Positions 1-9,600 of a stretch of 64,000 bases of DNA are shown here, one piece after another. The DNA is taken from NCBI GenBank assembly GCA_020161775.1, contig JAIUOW010000018.1:37168-101167 (forward strand), read 5' to 3'. The position numbers and the translations under genes were made by a program. Below the pieces are notes generated by a model. That model was not told the DNA's origin. It did no database searches and was given only the letters and a program-made list of their open reading frames with translations. Numbering within the stretch: the stretch's first letter is position 1; each line of letters begins with the position of its first letter. The DNA comes from Pseudomonadota bacterium. Lineage in GTDB: Bacteria > Pseudomonadota > Gammaproteobacteria > Burkholderiales > Burkholderiaceae_C.

Positions 1-1046
1 CTGTCGACGTACGCCTGCTCGGTCGCGGCCAAGGCGGTGCCCACGACCATTCCGGGGTCCGTCTGGTCGTACTGGCAGGCCGCCCCGCCTGCGTGTGCGT
101 ACATGCCGGCGCACATGAAACAGGGCTGCAGCGTGGTGAACAGTTCAACCCCCGCGGGCAGTGCCGTTCCGATGCCTTGCTGGTACGACTGGATGGCGTT
201 GGTTTCGGCATGCCGGGTCCCGTTGGCATCGTTGGTGTTGACGCCCCAGCCGATGATGCGGGTGCCGTGCACCAGCACGGCGGCGATGTTTTTGCCGGCG
301 GACATGGTGGTTATTCCCGTGGCTGTGCGCAGATTGAGCGCACCGGGGGCCCCGGTTTGGGCGCCTGTCCAGGTCACGCTTGCCAGCACCCTGGTGAGCG
401 ACATGAAAAGCGCGGAGCGGTAAGCCACGCGAACGGCGCGGCTGTGGGTTGCCGGGCCCCGCAGCACGAATGTCTGCTCATGCTGCACGCCGCGAAGTGG
501 CCCCCGCATCATCATGATGCTGAACAGGGCCTTGTAGGTGTCCCATGTTGTATTGACCGGCGTTTGTGCAAGGTTGAGCCAGGTCCGCGCGAACTGACGG
601 GCCTGGGCGGGTGCCAGCCCAAACCAGTTGCCGGCCAGCCCATGGCCGCTCACCAATGTCCGTGCCATGAGGTCGGCCGGGATGTTGGCGGCATTGGCCA
701 GTGTGGGTACCTGAACATTTCCCAGCGCGATGCGCCGCATCACGCCGTTGTCGATGTAGAAGATCGCCCTCGCGTTGCTCATTCGAAGGATCCCCAGGCA
801 CGCGGTGGTCGGAATGTAGGAGCAGTAGACGTCGCGGTTGCTTGAGCTGATGCCTTCTTCTGCCGCGCTCTGGTACAGGTTGACCACGGGCGTGCGGGTA
901 TTCGTTGCGGGGTGCAAGCGGCCCGTCGCAAATGCCATGAAAACCGGCGCATTCGCCTCGAATTTGCCCATGACCGCCACCGGCTGGCCTGTCTCTTGAT
1001 GGAACGCGTGGGCAACCAGAAGACCCAGTTCGTGACGATTTCTCAT
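1..1046 (-). CDS. Tandem deaminase-fold protein (Bd3614-like), partial at left edge
   Basis: Open for 348 codons from the ATG at 1046 to the window edge, with a purine-rich GGGAGAG about 10 nt upstream of that ATG. The C-terminal part carries the zinc motifs of the cytidine deaminase superfamily: H279-A-E281 and P308-C309-x-x-C312. Near the N-terminus a related segment reads TR-TPV-VNLYQS and P79-TTA-C83, where the second domain has TR-HAE-TNAIQS and P-CFM-C. This suggests an internal duplication whose first copy lost its catalytic His/Glu and one zinc Cys. No signal peptide is visible. The layout recalls Bdellovibrio Bd3614-type deaminases, which have a second N-terminal domain. The substrate (free base, nucleotide or nucleic acid) cannot be told from the sequence, and the C-terminus is missing. 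Confidence 0.72.
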   Translation of the reverse strand, partial: MRNRHELGLLVAHAFHQETGQPVAVMGKFEANAPVFMAFATGRLHPATNTRTPVVNLYQSAAEEGISSSNRDVYCSYIPTTACLGILRMSNARAIFYIDNGVMRRIALGNVQVPTLANAANIPADLMARTLVSGHGLAGNWFGLAPAQARQFARTWLNLAQTPVNTTWDTYKALFSIMMMRGPLRGVQHEQTFVLRGPATHSRAVRVAYRSALFMSLTRVLASVTWTGAQTGAPGALNLRTATGITTMSAGKNIAAVLVHGTRIIGWGVNTNDANGTRHAETNAIQSYQQGIGTALPAGVELFTTLQPCFMCAGMYAHAGGAACQYDQTDPGMVVGTALAATEQAYVD

Positions 1047-1196
1047 GTGCGCAGACTCTCCCTGATGGTGATCCGCCAGACCGCGGTTGCGGCGCCAGCG
1101 GATTCCTATCGTAGGCGGGCAAGGTGGCGCGTCAATACTGTCAGATTTACTAGGTGAGGGTCGGCGCGCCATGCGCAGCCGGCTGCCGGCCGCTGA

Positions 1197-1784
1197 TTAA
1201 CCGCGCCCCATCTGCAGCAAGCGCTCCAGCGCCTTGTCACGGATGTTGTGCCGCTTCAGCTCATCCAGTGTGGCCTGCGCATAGTCCAGTGTGGTGCCAT
1301 ATCGCCCGCAGGCATCCGCAAAAATCTGGCGGTACTGCGCCTCGGTCAGCTCGCCGGTGTGGCTGGGGCTTTTGCGCGACAGGGTGAAGGCCAGCGCCTT
1401 CACCGGGCCCTGGGGTGTGTGGCAGGTGAGCCAGCGCGGGTCATACACGGCGGTGACCATCTCGCGGGCCCAGACCCTGTCCATCACGGCGGGCGCCTCG
1501 GCCTGCGCAATGCGGAACACCATGCCCTGGCAGGTGCCGCCCGACAGCATGCCAAACACCAGCCCCGGGCATTCGGGCGTGCCGCGGTTGATGCGGCTCC
1601 ACATCTTCAGGGCGCGGTGCCAGCCGTGCACGCGGGCCGGGCGCCGCTCGGCGTACTCAAAATCGGGCTTCCAGATCAGCGACGCATAGCCAAACAGCCA
1701 CAGGTCTGAATGGCCGCCCCATTCGCGCATCGTCTGGGCGAGCAGGGGGGCCGGGTCACGCAGGGGTTTGGCGGGAAATGTCAT
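1197..1784 (-). CDS. chaC: ChaC-like gamma-glutamylcyclotransferase
   Basis: A 195-aa protein of the ChaC branch of gamma-glutamylcyclotransferases, which cleave glutathione to 5-oxoproline and Cys-Gly in the cytosol. The family signature FGYASLIW (normally YGSL-W) lies at residues 31-38, and the conserved acidic residue in the REM segment is E108. Length is in the bacterial ChaC range. It stands alone on the reverse strand, divergent from edd, and no strong ribosome binding site precedes the ATG at 1784. Family assignment is firm. Strict glutathione specificity is inferred from the family. Confidence 0.88.
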   Translation of the reverse strand: MTFPAKPLRDPAPLLAQTMREWGGHSDLWLFGYASLIWKPDFEYAERRPARVHGWHRALKMWSRINRGTPECPGLVFGMLSGGTCQGMVFRIAQAEAPAVMDRVWAREMVTAVYDPRWLTCHTPQGPVKALAFTLSRKSPSHTGELTEAQYRQIFADACGRYGTTLDYAQATLDELKRHNIRDKALERLLQMGRG

Positions 1785-1908
1785 CAGCCGCCACTTTAGC
1801 GCCGCGCCCCCATCCCTTCACCGCACCTGGCCCGCATCTGCCTGGTTGGTAACCCGTCTGTAACTGCAATGGCCCACGGCAGGGGTGTGAAGGGGTACCA
1901 TGGCGAAC

Positions 1909-1921
1909 GTAATTTTGTTAC
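1909..1921 (+). promoter_or_regulatory. HexR-like palindrome in front of edd
   Basis: GTAAT-TTT-GTTAC is an imperfect palindrome lying 9 nt before the edd ATG. It resembles the HexR operator (TGTAAT-N3-ATTACA) that controls edd-eda in many proteobacteria when KDPG is low. Only the match and its place are observed; HexR control is inference and no hexR gene is in this window. Confidence 0.35.
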
Positions 1922-1930
1922 CGACTCTCC

Positions 1931-3748
1931 ATGAAACTCCACCCGGTGATCGACGCGGTCACGGACCGCATCCGCGAACGCAGCGTGCCCACGCGCAGCA
2001 CCTATCTGCACCAGCTGGACCAGGCCGCGGGGCGCGACCGCGGCGCCGAGCGCCTGGGCTGCGCCAATGTGGCGCATGCCTTTGCCGGCATCCCGGCGGA
2101 CGACCGGTTCAAGGTGGTGGCGCAGCGCGCGCCCAACATTGCCATCGTCAACGCCTACAACGACATGCTGTCGGCCCATGTGCCGCTGGCGCGCTTTCCC
2201 GACCTGGTGAAGGACGAGGCGCGCAAGCAAGGCGCCACGGCCCAGGTGGCCGGCGGCGTGCCCGCCATGTGCGACGGCGTCACGCAAGGCACGCCGGGCA
2301 TGGAGCTCAGCCTGTTCAGCCGCGACGTGATCGCCATGGCCACGGCGGTGTCGCTCAGCCATGACATGTTTGATGGTGCGCTGATGCTCGGCGTGTGCGA
2401 CAAGATCGTGCCCGGCCTGTTGATCGGTGCGCTGCATTTTGGCCATCTGCCCACGGTGTTCGTGCCTGCAGGCCCCATGCCCAGCGGCCTGTCCAACAGC
2501 GACAAGGCCAAGGTGCGCGAACAGGCGGCCCAGGGCCTGGTGGGCCGCGACGCGCTGATGGCCGCAGAGCAGGCCGCCTACCACGCACCGGGCACCTGCA
2601 CGTTCTACGGCACGGCCAACAGCAATCAGATGCTGCTGGAGGCCATGGGCCTGCATGTGCCGGGCACGGCGTTCGTCAACCCCGGTGGTGCGTTGCGTGA
2701 TGAGCTCACGCGTGAATCAGTGCGTACCCTGCTGGCAATTACCCAAGCGCACCGCTTCGCTCCCATCGGCCGTGTGGTGGATGAACGCGCCATCGTCAAC
2801 GCCATGGTCGCGCTGCTGGCCACGGGCGGATCCACCAACCACCTGATCCACTGGGTGGCCGTGGCGCGCAGCGCCGGCATCCTGATTGACTGGGACGACT
2901 TCGCCCAACTGTCGGCGGCCGTGCCGCTGCTGGCGCGCGTGTACCCCAACGGTTCGGCCGACGTGAACCAGTTCCAGGCCGCGGGTGGCACCGGGTATGT
3001 GCTGCGCGAACTGCTGGACGCCGACCTGCTGCACCCCGATGTGCTGACCGTGAGCGCAGGCGGCCTGCGCGACTACACGCGCGAGCCTGCCATGGACGGC
3101 GCCGCGCTGGTCTGGCGCGACAGCGGTGTGTCGCGCGACGAATCCATCGTGCGGCCTGCGTCCGCGCCGTTCAGCGCCACCGGCGGGCTGAAGCTGCTGG
3201 ACGGCAACCTGGGCCGCAGCGTGATCAAGGTGTCGGCCGTGCCCGATGACCGCCATGTGATCGAGGCGCCCGCGCGGGTGTTTGATTCACAGGACGCACT
3301 GCATGGGGCCTTCAAGGCCGGCGAGCTGGACCGTGACGTGGTGTGCGTGGTGCGCTGGCAGGGCCCGCAGGCCAATGGCATGCCCGAGCTGCACAAGCTC
3401 ACGCCGCCGCTGGCCGTGCTGCAGGGGCGTGGTTTCAAGGTGGCGCTGGTGACCGACGGGCGCATGAGCGGCGCGTCGGGCAGGGTGCCCGCGGCCATCC
3501 ATGTGTCGCCCGAAGCCGCGGCGGGTGGCCCGCTGGCTTGCGTGCATGACGGCGACATCATCCGCCTGGATGCCGTGGCCGGCACGCTGCAGGCGCTGGT
3601 GCCCGCGGACGAATGGGCGCAGCGCGAGCCTGCGCCCATGCCCGAGGCGTTGCGCGCGGCCAACCACACCGGCATGGGCCGCGAGCTGTTCGCGGGCTTT
3701 CGCCGAAACGCCTCTGTGGCGGAACAAGGAGCCTGTGCATGGCTGTGA
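1931..3748 (+). CDS. edd: 6-phosphogluconate dehydratase (Edd)
   Basis: A 605-aa IlvD/Edd-family enzyme that dehydrates 6-phosphogluconate to 2-keto-3-deoxy-6-phosphogluconate (KDPG), the first specific step of the Entner-Doudoroff pathway. Iron-sulfur ligand candidates are C114 (PAMCDGV), C156 (GVCDKI) and C223 (GTCTFYG, followed by TANSNQ), matching the family pattern. The N-terminus MKLHPVID is typical of Edd, which supports this ATG. The stop codon overlaps the start of eda by 10 bp, so the two genes are translationally coupled. A HexR-like palindrome lies just upstream. Confidence 0.96.
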   Translation: MKLHPVIDAVTDRIRERSVPTRSTYLHQLDQAAGRDRGAERLGCANVAHAFAGIPADDRFKVVAQRAPNIAIVNAYNDMLSAHVPLARFPDLVKDEARKQGATAQVAGGVPAMCDGVTQGTPGMELSLFSRDVIAMATAVSLSHDMFDGALMLGVCDKIVPGLLIGALHFGHLPTVFVPAGPMPSGLSNSDKAKVREQAAQGLVGRDALMAAEQAAYHAPGTCTFYGTANSNQMLLEAMGLHVPGTAFVNPGGALRDELTRESVRTLLAITQAHRFAPIGRVVDERAIVNAMVALLATGGSTNHLIHWVAVARSAGILIDWDDFAQLSAAVPLLARVYPNGSADVNQFQAAGGTGYVLRELLDADLLHPDVLTVSAGGLRDYTREPAMDGAALVWRDSGVSRDESIVRPASAPFSATGGLKLLDGNLGRSVIKVSAVPDDRHVIEAPARVFDSQDALHGAFKAGELDRDVVCVVRWQGPQANGMPELHKLTPPLAVLQGRGFKVALVTDGRMSGASGRVPAAIHVSPEAAAGGPLACVHDGDIIRLDAVAGTLQALVPADEWAQREPAPMPEALRAANHTGMGRELFAGFRRNASVAEQGACAWL

Positions 3749-4392
3749 ATCTGACTGCCCTGCAAGTCATGCAGGACGCGCCGGTGATCCCGGTGATCGT
3801 GCTGGGCGATGTAGCCCATGCCGTGCCCCTGGCGCGCGCGCTGGTGGCCGGCGGCATCCGCATGCTCGAAGTGACGCTGCGCACGCCGGTGGCGTTGGCC
3901 TGCATTGAAGCCATCGCGCGCGACGTGCCGGACGCCGTGGTGGGTGCCGGCACGGTGCGCAGCGCAGCCGACGCACAGGCGGCCACGCTGGCGGGCGCGC
4001 GCTTTGCCGTAAGCCCTGGCTACACCCATGCGGTGGGCCGCGCCTGCCACGAGTTGGGCCTGCCGCTGTTGCCCGGCGTGGCCACCGGCAGCGAGATCAT
4101 GGCCGCGCAGGAAGACGGCTACACCGAGCTCAAGTTCTTTCCGGCCATGCAGGCCGGTGGCCTGGCCATGCTCAAGGCCTGGCAGGGGCCGTTTGGCGAT
4201 GTGCGCTTTTGCCCCACGGGCGGCATCAGCCCGGCCAATGCGGCGGATTTCCTGGCACTGTCCAACGTGGCCTGCGTGGGCGGCTCGTGGCTGACGCCGG
4301 CCGATGCCGTGGCCCAGGGCGACTGGGCCCGCATCACCACGCTGGCGCGCGAGGCCGCCGCGCTGGCGCGGGCGCCGGCCATGCATGAATGA
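3739..4392 (+). CDS. eda: KDPG aldolase (Eda)
   Basis: A 217-aa class I aldolase that splits KDPG into pyruvate and glyceraldehyde 3-phosphate. The Schiff-base lysine is K132 in TELKFFPA, and the general acid/base is E44 in LEVTLRTP. The ATG at 3739 was chosen because AAGGAG sits 7 nt upstream and because family homology begins there; an upstream in-frame extension inside edd lacks homology. It overlaps edd by 10 bp, giving the classical edd-eda operon. Confidence 0.95.
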   Translation: MAVNLTALQVMQDAPVIPVIVLGDVAHAVPLARALVAGGIRMLEVTLRTPVALACIEAIARDVPDAVVGAGTVRSAADAQAATLAGARFAVSPGYTHAVGRACHELGLPLLPGVATGSEIMAAQEDGYTELKFFPAMQAGGLAMLKAWQGPFGDVRFCPTGGISPANAADFLALSNVACVGGSWLTPADAVAQGDWARITTLAREAAALARAPAMHE

Positions 4393-4393
4393 C

Positions 4394-4415
4394 GGCCGCG
4401 AATAAAATCGCGGCC
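4394..4415 (+). terminator. Perfect 8-bp hairpin between eda and the hydrolase start
   Basis: GGCCGCGA-ATAAAA-TCGCGGCC forms a perfect 8-bp stem with a 6-nt loop, starting 1 nt after the eda stop and ending directly at the ATG (4416) of the next gene. There is no T-tract after it. It may attenuate read-through from edd-eda, or control initiation at the abutting ATG. Confidence 0.5.
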
Positions 4416-5264
4416 ATGCGCTATCAAAACCGTAGCATCCGGCTTTTTTTCGTCACGCTGCTGCTGGCGGCATCTTCCTTCAGCACTTTTGCGCAGGGCG
4501 CCCGCGTGCTGCGCGATGTGCCCTACGGCGGCGACGCGCGCCAGCGGTTTGACGTGTACCTGCCCGCCAGGCCGGCGGGCCCGGTGATCCTGCTGGTGCA
4601 CGGTGGCGCTTGGGCTTTTGGCGACAAGGCATCGCCTGATGTGGTGAAGAACAAGGTGCGCCATTGGGTGGATGGCCAGGGCTATGTGCTGGTGTCTACC
4701 AACTACCGGTTGCTGCCGGCGGCCAGGCCGCTGGAACAGGCGGGCGACGTGGCGCGCGCGCTGGCACTGGTGCAAAAGCAGGCGCCACAGTGGGGCGCGG
4801 ACCCGAAACGGCTGGTGCTCATGGGCCATTCGGCCGGCGCCCATCTGGCGATGCTGTTGCACGCTTCGCCCGACATGGCGGCCAAGGCCGGCGCCCAGCG
4901 TTGGCGCGTGACGGTGAGCCTGGACAGCGCGGCCATGGATGTGGAGCAGCTCATGCGCGCGCCCCATGCGCGCCTGTACGACAGGGCGTTTGGCCAGGAC
5001 CCGGCGTACTGGCAGGCGGTGTCGCCCTACCATCAGGTATCAGCGCCGGGCGCGCCGGCGCTGCTGATGGTGTGCAGCAAGCTGCGCGGCGACGACCCTT
5101 GCGGCAAAGCCCTGCACTACGAGAAAAAGGCGGCGCACTTCGGCCACTACATCACCATCTGGGGCCGTGACCTGAACCATGCCGACATCAGCCGCCAGCT
5201 GGGCGCGTCGGGCATGTACACCGACCTGGTGACGAACTGGCTCAAGGATGCATTGAAACCCTGA
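4416..5264 (+). CDS. Secreted alpha/beta hydrolase (esterase/lipase-like)
   Basis: A 282-aa protein with a signal peptide (hydrophobic residues about 9-25, cleavage likely after FAQ at 27). The oxyanion-hole motif HGG is at residues 62-64 and the nucleophile elbow GHSAGA has S139; a C-terminal H in LNHADIS is the likely catalytic His. This matches the BD-FAE/esterase branch of alpha/beta hydrolases. An alternative ATG at 4389 overlaps the eda stop (ATGA) and would place nine extra residues before the signal peptide. I prefer 4416 because the signal peptide begins there, although a hairpin occupies the normal ribosome-binding position. Substrate unknown. Confidence 0.82.
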   Translation: MRYQNRSIRLFFVTLLLAASSFSTFAQGARVLRDVPYGGDARQRFDVYLPARPAGPVILLVHGGAWAFGDKASPDVVKNKVRHWVDGQGYVLVSTNYRLLPAARPLEQAGDVARALALVQKQAPQWGADPKRLVLMGHSAGAHLAMLLHASPDMAAKAGAQRWRVTVSLDSAAMDVEQLMRAPHARLYDRAFGQDPAYWQAVSPYHQVSAPGAPALLMVCSKLRGDDPCGKALHYEKKAAHFGHYITIWGRDLNHADISRQLGASGMYTDLVTNWLKDALKP

Positions 5265-5354
5265 TCAGCGCCTTTCAATGAGTGTGTTCAGTGGGGCACG
5301 CAAGTGCCTGTTCGTTGGAAACCGTGTGCAAATCGTTTCCGGGTCGTGTCGGGG

Positions 5355-6656
5355 TCAAGCGCGTGGCAGCGGCAATGATCGCTGTAAGTCCTTGACCAAA
5401 AGGTAAACCACAGCCTCCTCGGGGATGGCTATTTCATGTAACTGCATGGCCTCGGTCAATACCTGGTCCCAAGACGCTGCAACCGCTGCTCCCTCAAGAT
5501 CTCTATCCTTGGGGGGCGCTGTCTCGAGTGCCTGCAAGTAGTGTTCGCTCCCAAAGCGCCAAGGTGTGCATCTGCAGAGCCTCATGACGTTGTTGGCGAT
5601 ATGAATACCAGCCCAATCAAAGTCGCCGTGATACAGCAGCTGGGCCCCAGCGTCTGACAGCTGCTTCAACAGCACACGCTGTGCGGCCGCAGGCATGCCG
5701 TCGGTGCATACCAGTGGGGCACATACAGCACCCAAGCGGTCCGCAGCAATCGAGACGATGTTGGGGTTCTCGCAGACATAGATGATCTGATCCGCAACGT
5801 CCCAGTCAGGCGGTGTTCTCAAGAGGCGGCGCAGGGAAAGGTAACCTGGCTCACCTGGTGCGGCTGGCGCGTTTGCCGGAGCGCGGACTGGCAGATTCAG
5901 AAACAGGGCAGGGCGGGCCAACTCGTTGACGAGCACGCCCGATCGGGCCCAGATATCTCGCACCCGCTCGGCGGGCCGGCGAACGCCCTCTGCCACCTCC
6001 ATTGGTTCTTCATTAGGGGGTTGCTCCTGCTCATCGGTACTGGAGCCATGTTGCAACGCTGCCAGCACAACCGTAGCTACGGCTTGCCCATTGTCGAGGG
6101 CATGTGCATTGCCGAGCACATCGGCGGCCAGTTGGGCGCGTGTCATACCCAGGGCTGGCAGGCGTTGCATGACGGCGTGCGCTTGCTGCAGCAATTGGTG
6201 AGCGGCCTGAGGCGCTTGTTTGGACACCCGCTTGAGCAGGCCGACGGCTGACGATCCCTGCAACCACGCGCACAGTGAGGGGTGAAGCCCTTGACCGTCG
6301 GTGACGCTGGACCAGCGTGACTGCAGCTCGGCCTTGGCCTCTGTTCGGTTGATGATGGGGCCATCCAGCGATTCCAAGGCTTCTTGGAGCGAGTTGGCTA
6401 TGCCCGCCTCCTGCAAGGCGGCGTCGAACCGGGCAATCTCGATTCGGACAGATCGGGTGGCTCGAGGAGGTAGACCGATGAGCAGGGCCAACGCCTCGTA
6501 TTCAACGGCGCTCAGCTTGGTCAGGTGGAAGCCTGATTTTTCTGGATCGCGTCCATGGCGCTCGAAATGCCGCCTCATCCGCTGTCGCAATTCAGCAAGC
6601 TCCGAGCCCCCGAGCCTTCGGATCAGCCTTGAATCAATGCTGGGGTCGTCAGCCAT
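5355..6656 (-). CDS. jetD: Wadjet JetD, Toprim-like nuclease subunit (TIGR02679/DUF2399)
   Basis: A 433-aa protein of the TIGR02679/DUF2399 family. The C-terminal half carries Toprim-type acidic residues: E296 in VCENPNIV and D345-F-D347 in YHGDFDWAGI. In Wadjet systems JetD is the subunit that cuts circular plasmid DNA once the SMC-like complex has extruded it. The ATG at 6656 begins 5 nt after the jetC stop; a GTG at 6665 overlapping that stop (GTGA) would add three residues. A longer in-frame extension inside jetC has no homology. It is the last gene of the jetABCD operon. Confidence 0.88.
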   Translation of the reverse strand: MADDPSIDSRLIRRLGGSELAELRQRMRRHFERHGRDPEKSGFHLTKLSAVEYEALALLIGLPPRATRSVRIEIARFDAALQEAGIANSLQEALESLDGPIINRTEAKAELQSRWSSVTDGQGLHPSLCAWLQGSSAVGLLKRVSKQAPQAAHQLLQQAHAVMQRLPALGMTRAQLAADVLGNAHALDNGQAVATVVLAALQHGSSTDEQEQPPNEEPMEVAEGVRRPAERVRDIWARSGVLVNELARPALFLNLPVRAPANAPAAPGEPGYLSLRRLLRTPPDWDVADQIIYVCENPNIVSIAADRLGAVCAPLVCTDGMPAAAQRVLLKQLSDAGAQLLYHGDFDWAGIHIANNVMRLCRCTPWRFGSEHYLQALETAPPKDRDLEGAAVAASWDQVLTEAMQLHEIAIPEEAVVYLLVKDLQRSLPLPRA

Positions 6657-6661
6657 GTGGA

Positions 6662-9600
6662 TCACTGAGTGGGAAAACGGCGGTCCGGATCGTCTTCCCG
6701 TCGCTTGGTTCGACCATCCCAGGCCCAACGAGAGACGAAGACCGCGTCTATGCCTTCGCGGCGTTGGAGTTGGCAGATCGATACGCCTGGAAGCTCTGCG
6801 TAGCACGCCCATTCGCGCTCACTGGTGATCACGAAGTCCAGATCGAACTCGCGTATCAGTCCCATGCAATGTGCACGGGCTGCATCGTCGATGCCTGCAA
6901 ACGCCTCATCGAGCAACATCAGGCGAGGCGCAAGTGGGCTGCCTCCTCGTCCGTAGAAGCTTGAAATGGCCGCAAACAAGGGAACAGTCAGACCGAGTGC
7001 GCGTTCCCCGCTGGAGGCAGGACCAGAGAGCTTGCGCCACTGACCATCCTGATGCCTTTGCACGCTGAACCGATGCCAGCGGCGATAGTCCAGAGCTTTT
7101 GCCAACTGCTCAACCAGGCTTGAACCTGTGGTGCCGGCGTCTACTTGTGCGCGCTCCGCGGCGATCTGCTGCTGAAGCATGGCACCCACCACGCTGCGGT
7201 CTTCTGCCGACCACATGTCGGCACTTCGGTTGAGCAAGCGTTCGCGGGCGACTTCAAGACCGGTGGGAGCGCCCTGTTCCGGTGTCAGAGGGAGCCACTG
7301 CAAACGGTAGCGCACCCCCGTGGACGTGGGGCGTTTGCGGAGCTCTTCGTTGATGGCATCCACCTGCTTGTCGGCCGCGCGCATCAGGCGTTGAATTTCG
7401 GCCGCGATTTCTGCCTGCAAGTGGTTCTCCAGAACCTCTCGCTCTTTGGCAGTGAGCAGCTCGCTGCGTTGCGCGATCTCGTCGGCCAGCCGATTGGAAA
7501 GGGCATCGGGCCGCTCTGGCCTGTTCAGGTAGATGACATGAACAGAGAACCCCCAGTCATTGGGTTCCGAGGTCGCCTGATGGCCAAGCGCACTGAGTGA
7601 TCGCTGTAACTCGGTCAGGTCTTCAGCGATCTGTCGTTGAATCCGACTCCATGCCGCCTCATCGTCTGCAATGTGGGCGAGAGCGTGCTCTGCCCGACGA
7701 GCGAGGTTCAGAGCCGGGTCAATGGTCCAGGGGATGTTCCCTTCCGGAACCGGAAAGTTCGGAAGAGCGGACGCCAGCAAGCTGCTCTCGGTGAAGCGCT
7801 GCAGGCGTTCTATGGCGTGCGCGCGGGTGGCTGCTCGCTCAGCCAGCGCGGCGTCAGCGGTGTCTGCCTGGCTTGCCGCCACCGCACGCTTCTCGCTGGC
7901 CGCTGTCAATGCAGACTGGGCGGCCTCCCACGCACCATTGGCAATCGATACCTCCGCGGATGCAGCTTGCAGCTGTTGACGCAGCGTGTCAACCTTGGCG
8001 CCGATCATTCCTTTCAGGACTTCATATCGTGCCGCAGACTCAGCTGCGCGCTCGCTGGCTGCGAAGAAGGACGTTTCCCGTTCGCTCAAGGCCTCCATAG
8101 CCTCTTTTTCACGCTCCTGTTGCGTCTGGAAATCGAGCCAGGCACTGCACCATTCCCGCGTTGCCAGGGCAAGTTGTTGATGAGCGTCGGCGAATCGGTC
8201 CAATGCTTCGTTGATGGGCGACAAATCCGCAAACACCGAGGGCAGTTGGAGGTCGGCGGCGTCGCGTTCCAAGGCCTCTCGGGCGGACTGAAGTTCCGCC
8301 TCAGCGGCTCGGCATTGGGCATCAGCAGCATCAAGACGCTGGCGGGCCTGGAGCACTTCCCGCTCCGCACTGGCCGCGGCAAGAATCGCCGAGCGCAGCA
8401 GATGGTCGGGGGGCGCGTTCTTCCATTCGCGTTCCGCCTCTTTTCCATCCTGCGTGAGGCGCAGGAATTTTTGTTGCAACTCTTCCAGCAGGATGTCGAT
8501 CTCGCCCAGACGGTCCGCAATCTCGTGGAGGCGGCGTTGTCGTGCGTTCGCGCGGGCCGTGTGACCAATGTAGACGGCTTGTGGCTTTCGCCAAGCGCCG
8601 GCGAGGGCCCCCAAGCGGTAGCCGCCTTGCTCACTGATCCACGACTCGCTCTCACCTTGATCATCCGACCCATACGATACGGTGGTCAGCAAGGACGCAA
8701 CCAGTTCAGCGGTCACTGCGCCGTCGTCAGGGACATCGGGGTGCAGCGCGCTCGCAAGGTTGTGGCCCAAAACCGGCGGGCGACGTACCCATGAACTGTC
8801 AAGCAACTGAACACCATTGGCGTCGCTCAGTGAGCCATCGGGCGATAGCCAGGCGTCCAGCAAGCCCGAGGCTTCAAGTGCGGCCTCTAATCCCGCACGC
8901 TGCTTTGCATCGAGCTCTGGCTGAAAGTCCACCAGTCGCCACAACGGCGCCCCCGGGCGTCCATCGCGGACCCCGGCTGCCCGCATGGCTGGAGGCGTCG
9001 GAACCGCATCGTGGCCGGCGAGCAGCCGATCCCTTTCAGTGCTGAGCGCTTCCTGTTCGGACTGGAGTGTGTTCTGTTGGGCGGCCAACGTCGAGTGCTG
9101 GGCGGCACGGCGTTGGGTTGATTGCCCATACGCTTCGGTCAAAGCCTCTTGAATGGGGTTTGCACCTTCTGGACGTGCAACCCAGTCGACAAGCTGTTCC
9201 AGTGGTGCAACCTGGTCAAGGTGAAGGTGGATCAGGTGGGAACAATGGGCGTGCCAAGCGTCGATCAGCTCGTTGCCAGCAGTTTCGGTATTCAGGTCGG
9301 CCTCGGCCCGTCGCTCAGCCGCTTCTTCCAGCTCTGCCTGGCGATCACGTTGCGAGGCCTGCTGATTGACCAGGGCCTGTTGCTTGACATTCACCGCCGT
9401 CTGCCGCGACTCCAGGTGACGGATGTTCTCGCGGCGTTTGATGGCGGCATCGCGCAGCAAAGTGGCCGCTCGCGTGATTTCCTTGGGCGCCAGTTGAGGC
9501 AGTTCTTCCGGCGCGGCGATGACCAGCAGGTTGTCCGACAGTGCGCAGCCCGTTCCCGCTGTTTCTGCCGCTTCGGCGCAGTGAGCTCGTGCTGTCAGGA

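Noticed and set aside
93-845. Forward-strand open frame at the left edge
   Set aside because: The reverse-strand frame here has deaminase zinc motifs HAE and PCxxC in register and runs open off the edge. The forward frame is Cys/Gly/His-rich with no recognisable motif.
5317-5340. GGAAAC...GTTTCC inverted repeat downstream of jetD, considered as a terminator or island attachment site
   Set aside because: Only a 6-bp stem with a 12-nt loop and no T-tract, and no matching direct repeat was found at the other end of the defence island.
7637-8794. Forward-strand open frame inside jetC
   Set aside because: Antisense to the coiled-coil part of the SMC-like ATPase; no ribosome binding site or homology.
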